DNA of 32,223 nt from the NCBI GenBank assembly GCA_009379845.1, contig WHSZ01000072.1, positions 1 through 32,223 of the forward strand, in the 5' to 3' direction. Below, piece after piece: positions 15,597-22,448 of this stretch. Position numbers and translations under genes: made by a program. The notes under the pieces are model-generated. The model saw nothing but the letters and a program-made list of their open reading frames with translations, did not search any database and had not been told where the DNA came from. The first letter of the stretch is position 1, and every line of letters starts with the position of its first letter. The DNA is from Pseudonocardiaceae bacterium (GTDB taxonomy: Bacteria > Actinomycetota > Actinomycetes > Mycobacteriales > Pseudonocardiaceae).

Positions 15597-16439
15597 TTAC
15601 CAATTGAGCGCCGCGAGCCGGCCGAATCCTTCGGATCCGTAGCCCGCGTCGATCGCTCGCTGTACCTCGGCTCGGGCGGCGCCGAGTACACCGTCGTCGA
15701 GGCCCTTCTCCCGGATGGCACTCAGGATGTGGTCCATGATCGCCGCGGTGGAGGTGATCGTGCCGGCGTCACCGGGGAAGTGGCCCGTGGCGACCTGCTC
15801 GGCGAGCATGTCGATCATGTCAGGGAAGAAACCGAGCATCGCCTTCGCGTGCTCAGCGATGTCGGCCGCCGCGATGTTCTCCACGGCGGCGAGCGCGAAC
15901 ATGTGCGCCACGCCACTCATCGACGTCCAGAGCATGTCCTGCAGGGCCGCGTCGAACGCGGCGGCTCGGCCGGGTTCTCGGCCAAGGTAGTTCGCGTTCT
16001 CGCCGAGCGCGGACAGGGTGGACCTGTGGGTCTCGTAGGCGTCGCGCGGCCCGCTGTAGTACAGCGCCGCCTCCGGGCTGCCGATAGCCGCGGGCGTGGA
16101 CACGATCACACCGTCGATGTAGTCGATGCCGTGCTGCGCCGCCCAAGTTGCCATCGCGCGGGCCTGCTGCGGTGAGCCGCCACAGAAGTTCACCAGGGTG
16201 CGGCCTTTCAGCGCGTCGGCATCGAGGAGCGACTGCGCCACCTGATAGTCGAGCAAACATACGATGACAAGCGGGCTAGCCGCGATCGCCCCGGCGGCAG
16301 TGCCGGCGACGGTGGCATCGAGGTCGGTTCCCTTACCGGGGGTGCGGTTCCAGACGATGGTGGGGTGGTTGGCGGCGGCGAACGCGGCGGCCAGTGCATG
16401 TCCCATGGGGCCGAGTCCGAGGACAGTTACGGTGGTCAT
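15597..16439 (-). CDS. Imine reductase-like NADP-dependent oxidoreductase (beta-hydroxyacid dehydrogenase superfamily)
   Basis: The protein has 280 residues from ATG 16439, chosen because the cofactor motif LGLGPMGHALAAAF begins at residue 7. VWNRTPGKGTDLD at 29-41, with N31/R32/T33 after the second strand, is the NADPH-selecting loop. TLVNFCGGSPQQAR (81-94), IDYIDG (105-110) and AIGSPEAALYYSG (118-130) follow the wording of imine reductases. The long interdomain helix starts near AAAFDAALQDMLW (159-171), and the rest is the helical dimerisation domain. Imine reductases reduce C=N bonds of cyclic imines with NADPH; the native substrate is usually unknown, as here. The gene is divergent from a MerR regulator and appears leaderless, having no ribosome binding site. 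Confidence 0.85.
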   Translation of the reverse strand: MTTVTVLGLGPMGHALAAAFAAANHPTIVWNRTPGKGTDLDATVAGTAAGAIAASPLVIVCLLDYQVAQSLLDADALKGRTLVNFCGGSPQQARAMATWAAQHGIDYIDGVIVSTPAAIGSPEAALYYSGPRDAYETHRSTLSALGENANYLGREPGRAAAFDAALQDMLWTSMSGVAHMFALAAVENIAAADIAEHAKAMLGFFPDMIDMLAEQVATGHFPGDAGTITSTAAIMDHILSAIREKGLDDGVLGAARAEVQRAIDAGYGSEGFGRLAALNW

Positions 16440-16446
16440 GCCGGTT

Positions 16447-16479
16447 AAGCTAAACCTTGACGTTGGCGTCAGAGTCAAG
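16447..16479. promoter_or_regulatory. Imine reductase promoter overlapped by a MerR-type dyad operator
   Basis: CTTGAC at 16456-16461 and GTCAAG at 16474-16479 form a perfect dyad with a 12-base spacer. On the minus strand, TTGACT (16478-16473) is a good -35 element and TAGCTT (16452-16447) a plausible -10, giving a 20-base spacer. Over-long spacing of 19-20 bases with the operator in the spacer is the hallmark of promoters activated by MerR proteins through DNA untwisting. The predicted transcription start falls at or next to the imine reductase ATG. Confidence 0.6.
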
Positions 16480-16489
16480 CTGGAGCGGG

Positions 16490-16840
16490 ATGCGAATCGG
16501 GGAATTGGCACGGCGGTCAGGTGTCAGCGAGCGCGCTCTGCGGTATTACGAGCAACAGGGGCTATTGACCCCAGAACGACGGCCGAGCGGTTATCGCGTG
16601 TACGGCGACGGGGACGTCGCGGCGGTGCGGCGGATCAGGATTCTACTTGCGGCCGGGCTGAGCACGGCTCAGATCCTGGAAGTGTTGCCGTGCATCATCG
16701 ATGACGATGGCCTGCTGACGCCCGGGTGCCCGGGGCTGGTCGACGGCCTAACGCGGCAGCGTGACCGGATCGGCGAGGCAATCGAGGAACTGGAAACCAC
16801 CCGCGCCAACCTCGACACGATCATTACCAGCGAACAGTGA
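16490..16840 (+). CDS. MerR-family transcriptional regulator
   Basis: The protein has 116 residues from ATG 16490, with GGAGCGG just upstream. The N-terminal winged helix domain is canonical: MRIGELARRSGVSERALRYY, then EQQGLLTPERRPSGYRVYGD with the wing RVY. A coiled-coil dimerisation helix occupies about 80-112 (LTRQRDRIGEAIEELETTRA). The effector part is very short, as in small MerR regulators of one-component stress or metabolite switches. CIIDDDGLLTPGC contains two cysteines (about residues 69 and 81), so redox or metal sensing is possible but unproven. The divergent imine reductase is the obvious target, through the dyad at 16456-16479. Confidence 0.9.
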   Translation: MRIGELARRSGVSERALRYYEQQGLLTPERRPSGYRVYGDGDVAAVRRIRILLAAGLSTAQILEVLPCIIDDDGLLTPGCPGLVDGLTRQRDRIGEAIEELETTRANLDTIITSEQ

Positions 16841-16993
16841 GTAGGCTGATATCAAGCTCGCAGATCCCAGCTCGTACCGCCGGCGGCCCGGTGTTCTCAG
16901 CGTTGCTGAGGTTGCCGGAGATGCGCTTGGTGCCGCCAGTGTTGACGGCCGTGTGGTTGGTGTCGGCGCGGTCATCGGTCATGAAGTGGCCGG

Positions 16994-17230
16994 TCAGGCG
17001 GCGGGTTTGGTGTGGTGTTCTAGTCGTTCGGCGAGCCAGACTTTGATCACGGATTGGCGGGTGACACCGAGTCTTCTGGCTTCGCGGTCCAAGGCTGCGA
17101 TCATCCAGGCGGGGAAGTCGACGTTGACGCGTCGCTGTTCCTCGCCTGGCCGCTGTGCCTTCGCCACGTCGAGCGCTTGGGTGATGTCCTCACCGCGGTC
17201 GAACTTCCGGTCGAACTCCTCAGCCTTCAT
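16994..17230 (-). CDS. brnA: BrnA-family antitoxin (CopG/ribbon-helix-helix type)
   Basis: The protein has 78 residues and starts at ATG 17230, overlapping the end of the toxin gene by 11 bases, with GAGGAG in the toxin's last codons as ribosome binding site. The C-terminal half, RRVNVDFPAWMIAALDREAR and then RLGVTRQSVIKVWLAERL, is the ribbon-helix-helix DNA-binding unit typical of BrnA antitoxins. The N-terminal part (KAEEFDRKFDRGEDIT) is the acidic toxin-contacting region; the 'EFDxxFDxGEDI' wording is characteristic of the family. It should neutralise BrnT and repress the operon. Toxin-first gene order is the normal arrangement for this family. Confidence 0.88.
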   Translation of the reverse strand: MKAEEFDRKFDRGEDITQALDVAKAQRPGEEQRRVNVDFPAWMIAALDREARRLGVTRQSVIKVWLAERLEHHTKPAA

Positions 17231-17480
17231 AGATTGCTATCTCCTCGACTCGAGATCGGCGCACGGAGATGATCCGGATGCTGTCTTGGCGCATCGTGAT
17301 CACGGCTGACCAGTGCTTGCCTTCGACGAGGCCGATGATCAACCATCGGGGCTCGTCCACGGTGCGGACGGGGATCTGCACTCGGGACGGGTCATACCAG
17401 CGATCTTGGGCGCGGACGAAGTCGATACCGTGCTTGTCCCGGTTGGCCTGGCTCCTGTTCGGATCAAACTCGAACTCCAC
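17220..17480 (-). CDS. brnT: BrnT-family ribonuclease toxin
   Basis: The protein has about 86 residues. FEFDPNRSQANRDKHGIDF is the BrnT signature start, followed by DRWYDPSRV and the C-terminal IRIISVRRSRVEEIAIY strand-helix that carries the conserved arginines of this RelE-like fold. I prefer the GTG at 17480 because GGAAGG lies nine bases upstream; a GTG at 17489 would add three residues but is too close to that site. BrnT cleaves RNA and is held inactive by BrnA, which is encoded immediately downstream with overlapping ends. The pair lies beside a transposase remnant, a common setting for mobile toxin-antitoxin modules. Confidence 0.88.
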   Translation of the reverse strand: MEFEFDPNRSQANRDKHGIDFVRAQDRWYDPSRVQIPVRTVDEPRWLIIGLVEGKHWSAVITMRQDSIRIISVRRSRVEEIAIYEG

Positions 17481-17496
17481 TCGCCGCACCTTCCGG

Positions 17497-17511
17497 TATA
17501 TTTACAGTATA
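17497..17511 (-). promoter_or_regulatory. Candidate brnTA promoter/operator
   Basis: On the minus strand TATACT (17511-17506) is a good -10 element about 26 bases before the toxin start. It forms one end of the dyad TATA-N7-TATA (17497-17511). This A/T-rich patch stands out in G/C-rich DNA and is where BrnA autoregulation would be expected. The -35 element is unclear. Confidence 0.4.
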
Positions 17512-17636
17512 GAAATTACTCTTTGGTGGATTGGCTCGTCAAGCTCGTTCCGGCATGCCCTGCACCCGCAGATCTACTCTTGAGCTGCGCCGACTGGAGG
17601 ATGCCTTGCTCGTTCGTCATGAAGAGGTCAATCACG

Positions 17637-17840
17637 GTGAACGAGGCCTTAAAGCGGCGGTACTACGTCACCGACGGGCCGATGCTGGCCGAACACGCCG
17701 CCGACTACCGCCGCGAGTTCAACCACGTCCGCCCCCACGAGGCGCTGTCGTGGAACCGGCCCATCGACGTCTACCTCGGCCGCGCCCGGCCCGATACCCC
17801 CAACTTCCCGAATTTCACCGGCATACCCGTGACCAAACTT
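17637..17840 (+). pseudogene. Transposase C-terminal fragment (integrase core end)
   Basis: An open segment encodes VNEALKRRYYVTDGPMLAEH and then YRREFNHVRPHEALSWNRPI. The second part is the 'YNxxRPHxALgxxxP' end of integrase-core (rve-type) transposases, after the last catalytic glutamate. No start, no DDE residues and no terminal repeats are present. Together with the fragment at 15420-15551, it brackets the imine reductase/MerR and brnTA genes. The two fragments need not come from the same element. Confidence 0.65.
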
Positions 17841-17923
17841 GCGTTTCTGGCAAATCGGCGGCGCCGTCGCTGGCCCTGTTCTTCTAGACGGACCACTTCG
17901 GCAACGGGTCTGGAGCCGTCGGT

Positions 17924-18715
17924 TCAGCTGAGGTGTTGCCGCAGGAATCCGGCGATGGCGTCCAGCACCCAGGGTGAGGCGTGCTCTGGTCCGTCGTGTC
18001 CGGCGCCTCCGAGGATGATCAGCTGTGCGTCGCGGCCAGCCGCCACCAGGGCTTGGTGCATTCGTTGGCTCTGGTCGAGTGCCATCTGTTGGTCTCGATC
18101 ACCGTGGATGATCAGTGTCGGCGGAGTATCGGTAAGGTCGCGGAAGAGTGGGCTGGCTTCCCGGGCGCGATCGAGATCCGGGTCGTCCAAGGTCGTTTGC
18201 AGATAGCGGACCTCGGGCGGCTCGCCCAAAACCGCCCGCTCCAGCTCGGTGCGGGACAGTCGGGCGACCAGATCCGTCGGGCCGTAGCAGTCGACGACGG
18301 CGTCGGGCCGGCCGCTCGGGTCGTCTCCGGTGGCGGTCAGTGCGGCCATCAAGGACAGGTGACCGCCGGCCGACGCACCCCATGATCCGACCTTTGCGCC
18401 GTTCAGACCGTACTCGGTGCCGTGGCTGCGGATCCATCGGACCGCGGCCTGAACATCGCGAACGTTGGCTGGAAAGGCGCCCTCGGCCCCGAGGCGATAG
18501 TCGACACTGGCGACGGCGACGCCTCGCTGCGCGAGTCCAGCCGCGAATCGATCTGCGCCCGTGACCCGATCGCCGAGGAACCATGCCCCTCCATGCAGCC
18601 AGAGACAGGTAGGACAAGGCGGCATGCCAGCCGGCCGATAGATGTCGAGCTGGAGAGGCCGTCCGCCCATCGTGGCGTAGTCAACCGTGACGACCGGATC
18701 GAGATCTAGCAGCAT
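17924..18715 (-). CDS. Alpha/beta hydrolase (esterase/lipase, acetyl-esterase type)
   Basis: The protein has about 263 residues from ATG 18715; an in-frame TTG at 18733 would add six. The order is right for a BD-FAE/hormone-sensitive-lipase-type esterase: oxyanion-hole motif WLHGGAWF near 40, nucleophile elbow GASAGG near 113, acid in HGDRDQQMA near 208, and catalytic histidine in GGAGHDG near 240. It should hydrolyse a carboxylic ester or related bond; no signal peptide is seen. No good ribosome binding site precedes either start. A sequence resembling a Zur box (18718-18732) lies directly against the start codon, so zinc-dependent repression is possible. Confidence 0.85.
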   Translation of the reverse strand: MLLDLDPVVTVDYATMGGRPLQLDIYRPAGMPPCPTCLWLHGGAWFLGDRVTGADRFAAGLAQRGVAVASVDYRLGAEGAFPANVRDVQAAVRWIRSHGTEYGLNGAKVGSWGASAGGHLSLMAALTATGDDPSGRPDAVVDCYGPTDLVARLSRTELERAVLGEPPEVRYLQTTLDDPDLDRAREASPLFRDLTDTPPTLIIHGDRDQQMALDQSQRMHQALVAAGRDAQLIILGGAGHDGPEHASPWVLDAIAGFLRQHLS

Positions 18716-18717
18716 AG

Positions 18718-18732
18718 TGAAAATGATAACCA
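18718..18732. promoter_or_regulatory. Zur-box-like site upstream of the hydrolase
   Basis: TGAAAATGATAACCA matches 12 of 15 positions of the actinobacterial Zur consensus TGAAAATGATTTTCA as I recall it, with the left half perfect. It lies three bases upstream of the hydrolase ATG on the minus strand, where a bound repressor would block transcription or initiation. Confidence 0.4.
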
Positions 18733-18793
18733 AATCAATTATGACGCCAGCCGCGAGGAGGGCGTCACGGTTGCCTGTCGAGGGTCATCGCGT

Positions 18794-18979
18794 TCAATTC
18801 GGATACTTCGGCGGTGCTCTGCCACCACTGTCACCACTGCCACCACTGTCACCACTGCCGCCGCTCACCAGAGGCTCCGGGTCAGAAGACATCGGACCGA
18901 AGCGGTCGGCATTGACCAGATCGGTCTGGAGCGCGGACCCGTCGCTCCGGGGACAGGTTGCCGTGACTGATCTTTTCAC
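18794..18979 (-). CDS. Possible small hypothetical protein with a Gly/Ser/Asp-rich tail
   Basis: A 61-residue frame starts at GTG 18979 and ends in SGGSGDSGGSGDSGG, encoded by the 18-bp tandem repeat, followed by RAPPKYPN. It has two cysteines or fewer and no recognisable domain. No ribosome binding site precedes it. It is divergent from the first methyltransferase, and the candidate Zur box at 18987-19001 would cover its promoter. It may well not be expressed. It is listed because nothing else occupies this 300-base gap. Confidence 0.25.
   Translation of the reverse strand: MKRSVTATCPRSDGSALQTDLVNADRFGPMSSDPEPLVSGGSGDSGGSGDSGGRAPPKYPN
18822..18857. repeat. 18-bp perfect tandem repeat
   Basis: CCACCACTGTCACCACTG occurs twice in a row (18822-18839 and 18840-18857), and each unit is itself two imperfect 9-mers. 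It looks like slippage-prone low-complexity DNA, coding at most for a Gly/Ser/Asp repeat on the minus strand. Confidence 0.9.
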
Positions 18980-18986
18980 GAGATAA

Positions 18987-19001
18987 TGGCAACGGTTTTC
19001 A
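18987..19001. promoter_or_regulatory. Zur-box-like site upstream of the first methyltransferase
   Basis: TGGCAACGGTTTTCA has the 7-1-7 layout of actinobacterial Zur boxes, with a perfect right half (GTTTTCA) and two mismatches to the ideal inverted left half (TGAAAAC). It lies 22 bases before the GTG start at 19024. A second similar site lies at 18718-18732. Confidence 0.4.
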
Positions 19002-19023
19002 ACTGAACGGAAGGCATGTAAGC

Positions 19024-19935
19024 GTGGACGCTGGCAACTCGCCGCTGCGGGGCGACACTGGGGCTGGCCCGGACACCAGTCGTTACCTGGACTATCTGCT
19101 GACCAACCGGGACTTCACGGCTCCTGCTGTCGCGGCTGCGATCGGGGTGCTCGGTGTGGACGTCACTGATCGTCCTGTGCGGGTGCTAGATGCCGGAACG
19201 GGAGCAGGCGGAGCCTTGCGGGATTTGGCCGGACTGGTGCGTCGCGCCGGTAACGGCGAGGGCACGGTGAGGGCTATCGATATTGACGCCCGAGCGGTCG
19301 AGTTGGCCAGCAGCCAGATCGCGGATGCACAGCTGGATCACTCGGTCGACCTGTATGTCGCCGATCTGCGCGACGTCGCCGCGGAGGCCGCTGCTGCGGG
19401 GCGTGGTTTCGACGTGATTTGGTCCGCCGATGTCGTCTGGCCCGCGACGTTCGATGACCCTGCGACTGTTGTGCGTGACCTTGCCGGTGCGCTCGTCCCC
19501 GGCGGCACTCTCGCGTTGTTCACCACGAACTACTACCGGTCGATGTTCCTGCCAGGACACTCCCGCCTCGAACGACTCATCAGGACCGCCTCCGAGCTCA
19601 CCTGGGGGCTGCCCGATGACGGCTCGACCCACTACGAACGTCTGGGAGCCTGGATGCGTCGGGCCGGTCTCGTCGACGTCGGCGTACGGGTGTTCCCGGT
19701 GGCTGCCTCCACGGCCGCCGAGCCGGCGGCGCGGGCTTTCTTGGAGCAGATCGTCTGGCCCGAGATGCGTCACGCCGTGAACTCCCAGGGGCGCGCGGCG
19801 GGCATGAGCGAGGCCGACATCGCTCGGGCCGAAGGCCTGCTTGACCCTGCCAGGCCCACCTGGGTGGGCGCCGACCCGGACACTTTCGTCGTCCAACCTA
19901 CCTTGCTGTGGACCGGCCGCGCGGCGACCGGTTGA
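19024..19935 (+). CDS. Class I SAM-dependent methyltransferase
   Basis: The protein has 303 residues from GTG 19024, with GGAAGG nine bases upstream. Motif I, VLDAGTGAGG, is at 54-63, the acidic end of strand two is IDIDA near 85, and FDVIWSADVVW near 130-140 is motif II. LVPGGTLALFTTNYY near 160 is the post-II segment. The C-terminal 100 residues may form the substrate cap. It transfers a methyl group from S-adenosylmethionine to an unknown acceptor. It is followed 43 bases later by a second, unrelated methyltransferase, so the two probably act in one small pathway. A Zur-box-like element upstream hints at zinc-responsive expression. Confidence 0.85.
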   Translation: MDAGNSPLRGDTGAGPDTSRYLDYLLTNRDFTAPAVAAAIGVLGVDVTDRPVRVLDAGTGAGGALRDLAGLVRRAGNGEGTVRAIDIDARAVELASSQIADAQLDHSVDLYVADLRDVAAEAAAAGRGFDVIWSADVVWPATFDDPATVVRDLAGALVPGGTLALFTTNYYRSMFLPGHSRLERLIRTASELTWGLPDDGSTHYERLGAWMRRAGLVDVGVRVFPVAASTAAEPAARAFLEQIVWPEMRHAVNSQGRAAGMSEADIARAEGLLDPARPTWVGADPDTFVVQPTLLWTGRAATG

Positions 19936-19978
19936 GCGTGGGTGACCGACCCGCTCCACGAACCGAAAGGGGCCCGAC

Positions 19979-20956
19979 GTGCCAGACGATGCCCGCGGGA
20001 CGCAGCACCTGACCGCTCTTGCCGCGCCAGACGTGCTGGTCGATTGGCGGCTCGCCGTGTGCTTCGAGACCGCTCACGCTGCCGGTGTGCTCGATGAGCT
20101 TCCGGCCACGGCCACACAGATCGCGGCCGCCCGGCACTTGGACGCCGACGCGGTCCGGGCGATCCTGTCCGTGCTCGCCGCGTGGGAGCATGTCACCGCC
20201 GACGAACACGGAGTCTTCTCCGCAGAACCCCGTCGCCTCGATCCACACGAGCGAGCTGCCCTCGCCCAGCACGGCACCTGGATACGACGCTGGGCCACGC
20301 TGGTACCTCGTCGCATCCACGACCGTCAGGCCACCGCGCCGGACGTACCGCTGGCCCCCGACCCGGCCACCGGGCTCGCCCTGCTGGAATCAGCCAGCCG
20401 CCCCTACATCAGCGCCGTCGTGGAGGTATGCCTGAACGCCTGCCGGGCAGGAACGGATGAACAGGGAGGCGTCCGCGTGCTCGATCTCGGCGGCGGACAC
20501 GGCGCCTACGCGCTCCGATTCGCCCACCGCGGCTGCGCCACCACCATGCAAGACCTTCCTGGCGTGATCGACCTTGCGCACTCCGATGGGCGCCTCGCCG
20601 CGGCCGGTGTCGACCTGGTCGCCGGTGACGCCTTCACCCACCTCGCGCCGGGCCCGTTCGATCTCGTCCTGTGCGGAACCTTCACGAATATGTTCAGCCT
20701 CGACCGTGTGCGCGGCCTCCTCGGCCGGCTCCGGGCGATTCTTACGCCCGGCGGGCAGATCGCCATCGCCACCTGGCTGCGCGACACCGGCCCGGTCGGC
20801 GCCGCTTTCGGTGTGCAGATGCTCGTTGCCACGCCCTCCGGCGACGCCCACGGTCACGACGACTACCGCACTGCCCTGGCCGACAACGGATACACCGACA
20901 TCCGCATCGTCGAGGTCTGCCAGCCACCCCTCGCCGTCATCCTCGCCCAGCGCTGA
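19979..20956 (+). CDS. O-methyltransferase with winged-helix dimerisation domain
   Basis: The protein has 325 residues from GTG 19979, behind GAAAGGGG. The N-terminal 100 residues form the winged-helix-like dimerisation domain of the plant/bacterial O- and N-methyltransferase family (ETAHAAGVLDELPATATQIA, then HLDADAVRAILSVLAAW). The catalytic domain has VLDLGGGHGAYALRF at 167-181, then DLPGVIDLA, GDAFTHLAPGPFDLVL and LTPGGQIAIATW. Members of this family commonly modify hydroxyl or amino groups of secondary metabolites. The N-terminal domain is shorter than in antibiotic O-methyltransferases of about 340-350 residues. It is probably co-transcribed with the methyltransferase upstream and possibly with the His-rich gene downstream. 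The substrate is unknown. Confidence 0.85.
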   Translation: MPDDARGTQHLTALAAPDVLVDWRLAVCFETAHAAGVLDELPATATQIAAARHLDADAVRAILSVLAAWEHVTADEHGVFSAEPRRLDPHERAALAQHGTWIRRWATLVPRRIHDRQATAPDVPLAPDPATGLALLESASRPYISAVVEVCLNACRAGTDEQGGVRVLDLGGGHGAYALRFAHRGCATTMQDLPGVIDLAHSDGRLAAAGVDLVAGDAFTHLAPGPFDLVLCGTFTNMFSLDRVRGLLGRLRAILTPGGQIAIATWLRDTGPVGAAFGVQMLVATPSGDAHGHDDYRTALADNGYTDIRIVEVCQPPLAVILAQR

Positions 20957-21009
20957 CCAAGACCATCGGCTCGGTGTCCGCAACGTCTCGGGTGTCGGTC
21001 GGCATCATT

Positions 21010-21019
21010 TATGCGCATA
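21010..21019. promoter_or_regulatory. Palindrome in the A/T-rich leader of the His-rich gene
   Basis: TATGCGCATA is a perfect 10-bp palindrome inside an A/T-rich patch (about 21006-21030), about 105 bases before the His-rich gene. It could be part of a promoter or metal-regulator operator. It does not match the Zur-like sites nearby. Confidence 0.3.
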
Positions 21020-21123
21020 TGTTAATGTGTTGTACGACGTCCGGGTGCCGACCAGCACTTGCACAGCGGTTGACTCGGGCGTCGAATCCAGTTTGTCAAT
21101 CGGCCAGGAAGCGAGCCCACCAT

Positions 21124-21420
21124 ATGACGACCGCGCATGCCGAACACGCCGGCCACGACCACGTGCACGGCGACGGCTGCGGCCACGTCGCCGTCCCGCA
21201 CAGCGACCACACCGACTACCTCCACGACGGGCACCTGCACCGCGCTCACAACGGCCACTACGACGAGTGCGAACCGGCCGAGCACACCGCCCACGACGGA
21301 CATCAGCACGTACACGGCGACGGTTGCGGCCATGTCGCGGTACCACACCGCGACCACGTCGACTACGTGCACGATGGCCACCGGCACGCCGCACACAACG
21401 GTCACTACGACGAACACTGA
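21124..21420 (+). CDS. Histidine-rich metal-binding protein with internal duplication
   Basis: The protein has 98 residues, 27 of them histidine, plus three cysteines. Two near-identical 38-residue units lie at 11-48 and 60-97, each reading HVHGDGCGHVAVPH, then D-H-x-D-Y and HDGHxHxAHNGHYDE. Single-unit proteins of this CGH-x-AVPH-x-DH type are widespread in actinobacteria, often near zinc uptake or zinc regulator genes, and are thought to bind or buffer zinc. Here the unit has been duplicated. No signal peptide or membrane segment is present, so it should be cytoplasmic. An ABC importer lies convergent beyond it. Zinc is the most likely ligand, but nickel or cobalt cannot be excluded. Confidence 0.8.
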   Translation: MTTAHAEHAGHDHVHGDGCGHVAVPHSDHTDYLHDGHLHRAHNGHYDECEPAEHTAHDGHQHVHGDGCGHVAVPHRDHVDYVHDGHRHAAHNGHYDEH

Positions 21421-21584
21421 CGCCCGCGGCGCTTGCCGCGGATCGAATCTGAGCTTGCCCACCGCCCGCTGATCACGGGGGACTGTCGCTGATTTTTGTG
21501 GGTCTGCCGGGGCGGCGGCCTGGCCTGCTCCAGATTAGCAACTGTGTATTGTGGACAGTGCCGCGAAGTGTCCGTGGCAGGTCG

Positions 21585-22448
21585 TCATCCACGTTGGTAC
21601 GACCATCTCTGGATCATCGGGATGACGAGTGGTGTTGCTGAGACGGGGTCGCGGATGATCATGGCCTCGACGTCGAACACGTCCCGGATGAGTTCGGTGG
21701 TGACGATCTCGGCTGGTGGGCCTGCTGCGATGACGGTGCCGTTGCGCATGGCGATCAGGTGATCGGCGTAGCGGCAGGCGTGGTCGAGGTCGTGCATGAC
21801 CGCGGCGATGGTGCGGTCGCCGTCGTGCGTCAGGTGCTGGCACAGGTCGAGGACCTCGAGCTGGTGGGTGAGGTCAAGGAAGGTTGTGGGCTCATCCAAC
21901 AGAAGGAGGGGAGTTTCCTGGGCGAGGACCATGGCGATCCATACGCGCTGGCGTTGTCCGCCGGAGAGCTGGTCGACCGGCAGGCTCGAATAGGGGGTCA
22001 CGCCGGTGCGCTCCATGGCCTCGGCGACGGCGGTCTCGTCGGTTTCGGACCATTGTCGGAATGGGCCTTGGTGCGGGTGGCGTCCGCGGGCGACCAGCTC
22101 TGCGACGCGGATGCCGTCGGGGGCGATGGATTGCTGGGGGAGCAGTCCGAGTCGGCGGGCGACTTGGCGGGTGGATAGCTCTTTGATGTCGCGTCCGTCC
22201 AGCAGCACAGTGCCGGCCCGTGGTGGGAGCAGCCGGGCCATGGCGCGCAGGGCGGTGGATTTGCCGCAGCCGTTTGGTCCGATCACCATGGTGAGCTCGC
22301 CTGAGGGGATGGCCAGGTCGAGGTAGGTGCTGACGGGTTCGCGGCCGTAGCCGAGCGTGACTGCCTGTAGTTCGACGGGGGAGGCCCCAGCGGCGATGGA
22401 TGTGGGGGTCCCGGATGTGGGGGTCCCGGATGTGGGGGTCTCAGACAC
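21585..22448 (-). CDS. FecE-type ABC transporter ATP-binding protein (siderophore/metal-chelate import)
   Basis: The protein has 287 residues. Walker A is GPNGCGKST at 57-65, the Q-loop is LLPQQS, the signature LSGGQRQRVWIAMVLAQ lies near 161-177, Walker B is LLLLDEPTTFLD, and the switch histidine is in AVMHDLDHACRYADH. The wording is that of the FepC/FecE/FhuC group, which powers import of ferric siderophores, haem or cobalamin; zinc- or other metal-chelates are possible. The N-terminus carries an unusual repeat, PTSGTPTSGTPTS, encoded by a 15-bp DNA tandem repeat. The gene overlaps the end of its permease gene by eight bases. Confidence 0.92.
   Translation of the reverse strand: MSETPTSGTPTSGTPTSIAAGASPVELQAVTLGYGREPVSTYLDLAIPSGELTMVIGPNGCGKSTALRAMARLLPPRAGTVLLDGRDIKELSTRQVARRLGLLPQQSIAPDGIRVAELVARGRHPHQGPFRQWSETDETAVAEAMERTGVTPYSSLPVDQLSGGQRQRVWIAMVLAQETPLLLLDEPTTFLDLTHQLEVLDLCQHLTHDGDRTIAAVMHDLDHACRYADHLIAMRNGTVIAAGPPAEIVTTELIRDVFDVEAMIIRDPVSATPLVIPMIQRWSYQRG
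22401..22440. repeat. 15-bp tandem repeat inside the ATPase N-terminus
   Basis: TGTGGGGGTCCCGGA is repeated two and two-thirds times, in frame, coding on the minus strand for the repeated pentapeptide SGTPT. Because the unit is a multiple of three, copy-number change would only lengthen or shorten a disordered tail ahead of the ATPase domain. Confidence 0.9.

Noticed and set aside
15420..17840. A complete insertion sequence or composite transposon
   Set aside because: Only an N-terminal and a C-terminal transposase fragment are present, with no DDE core and no terminal repeats found by eye.
18822..18857. Short tandem repeats here and at 22401-22440 as possible CRISPR units
   Set aside because: The repeats are directly adjacent with no spacers, and no cas genes are present.
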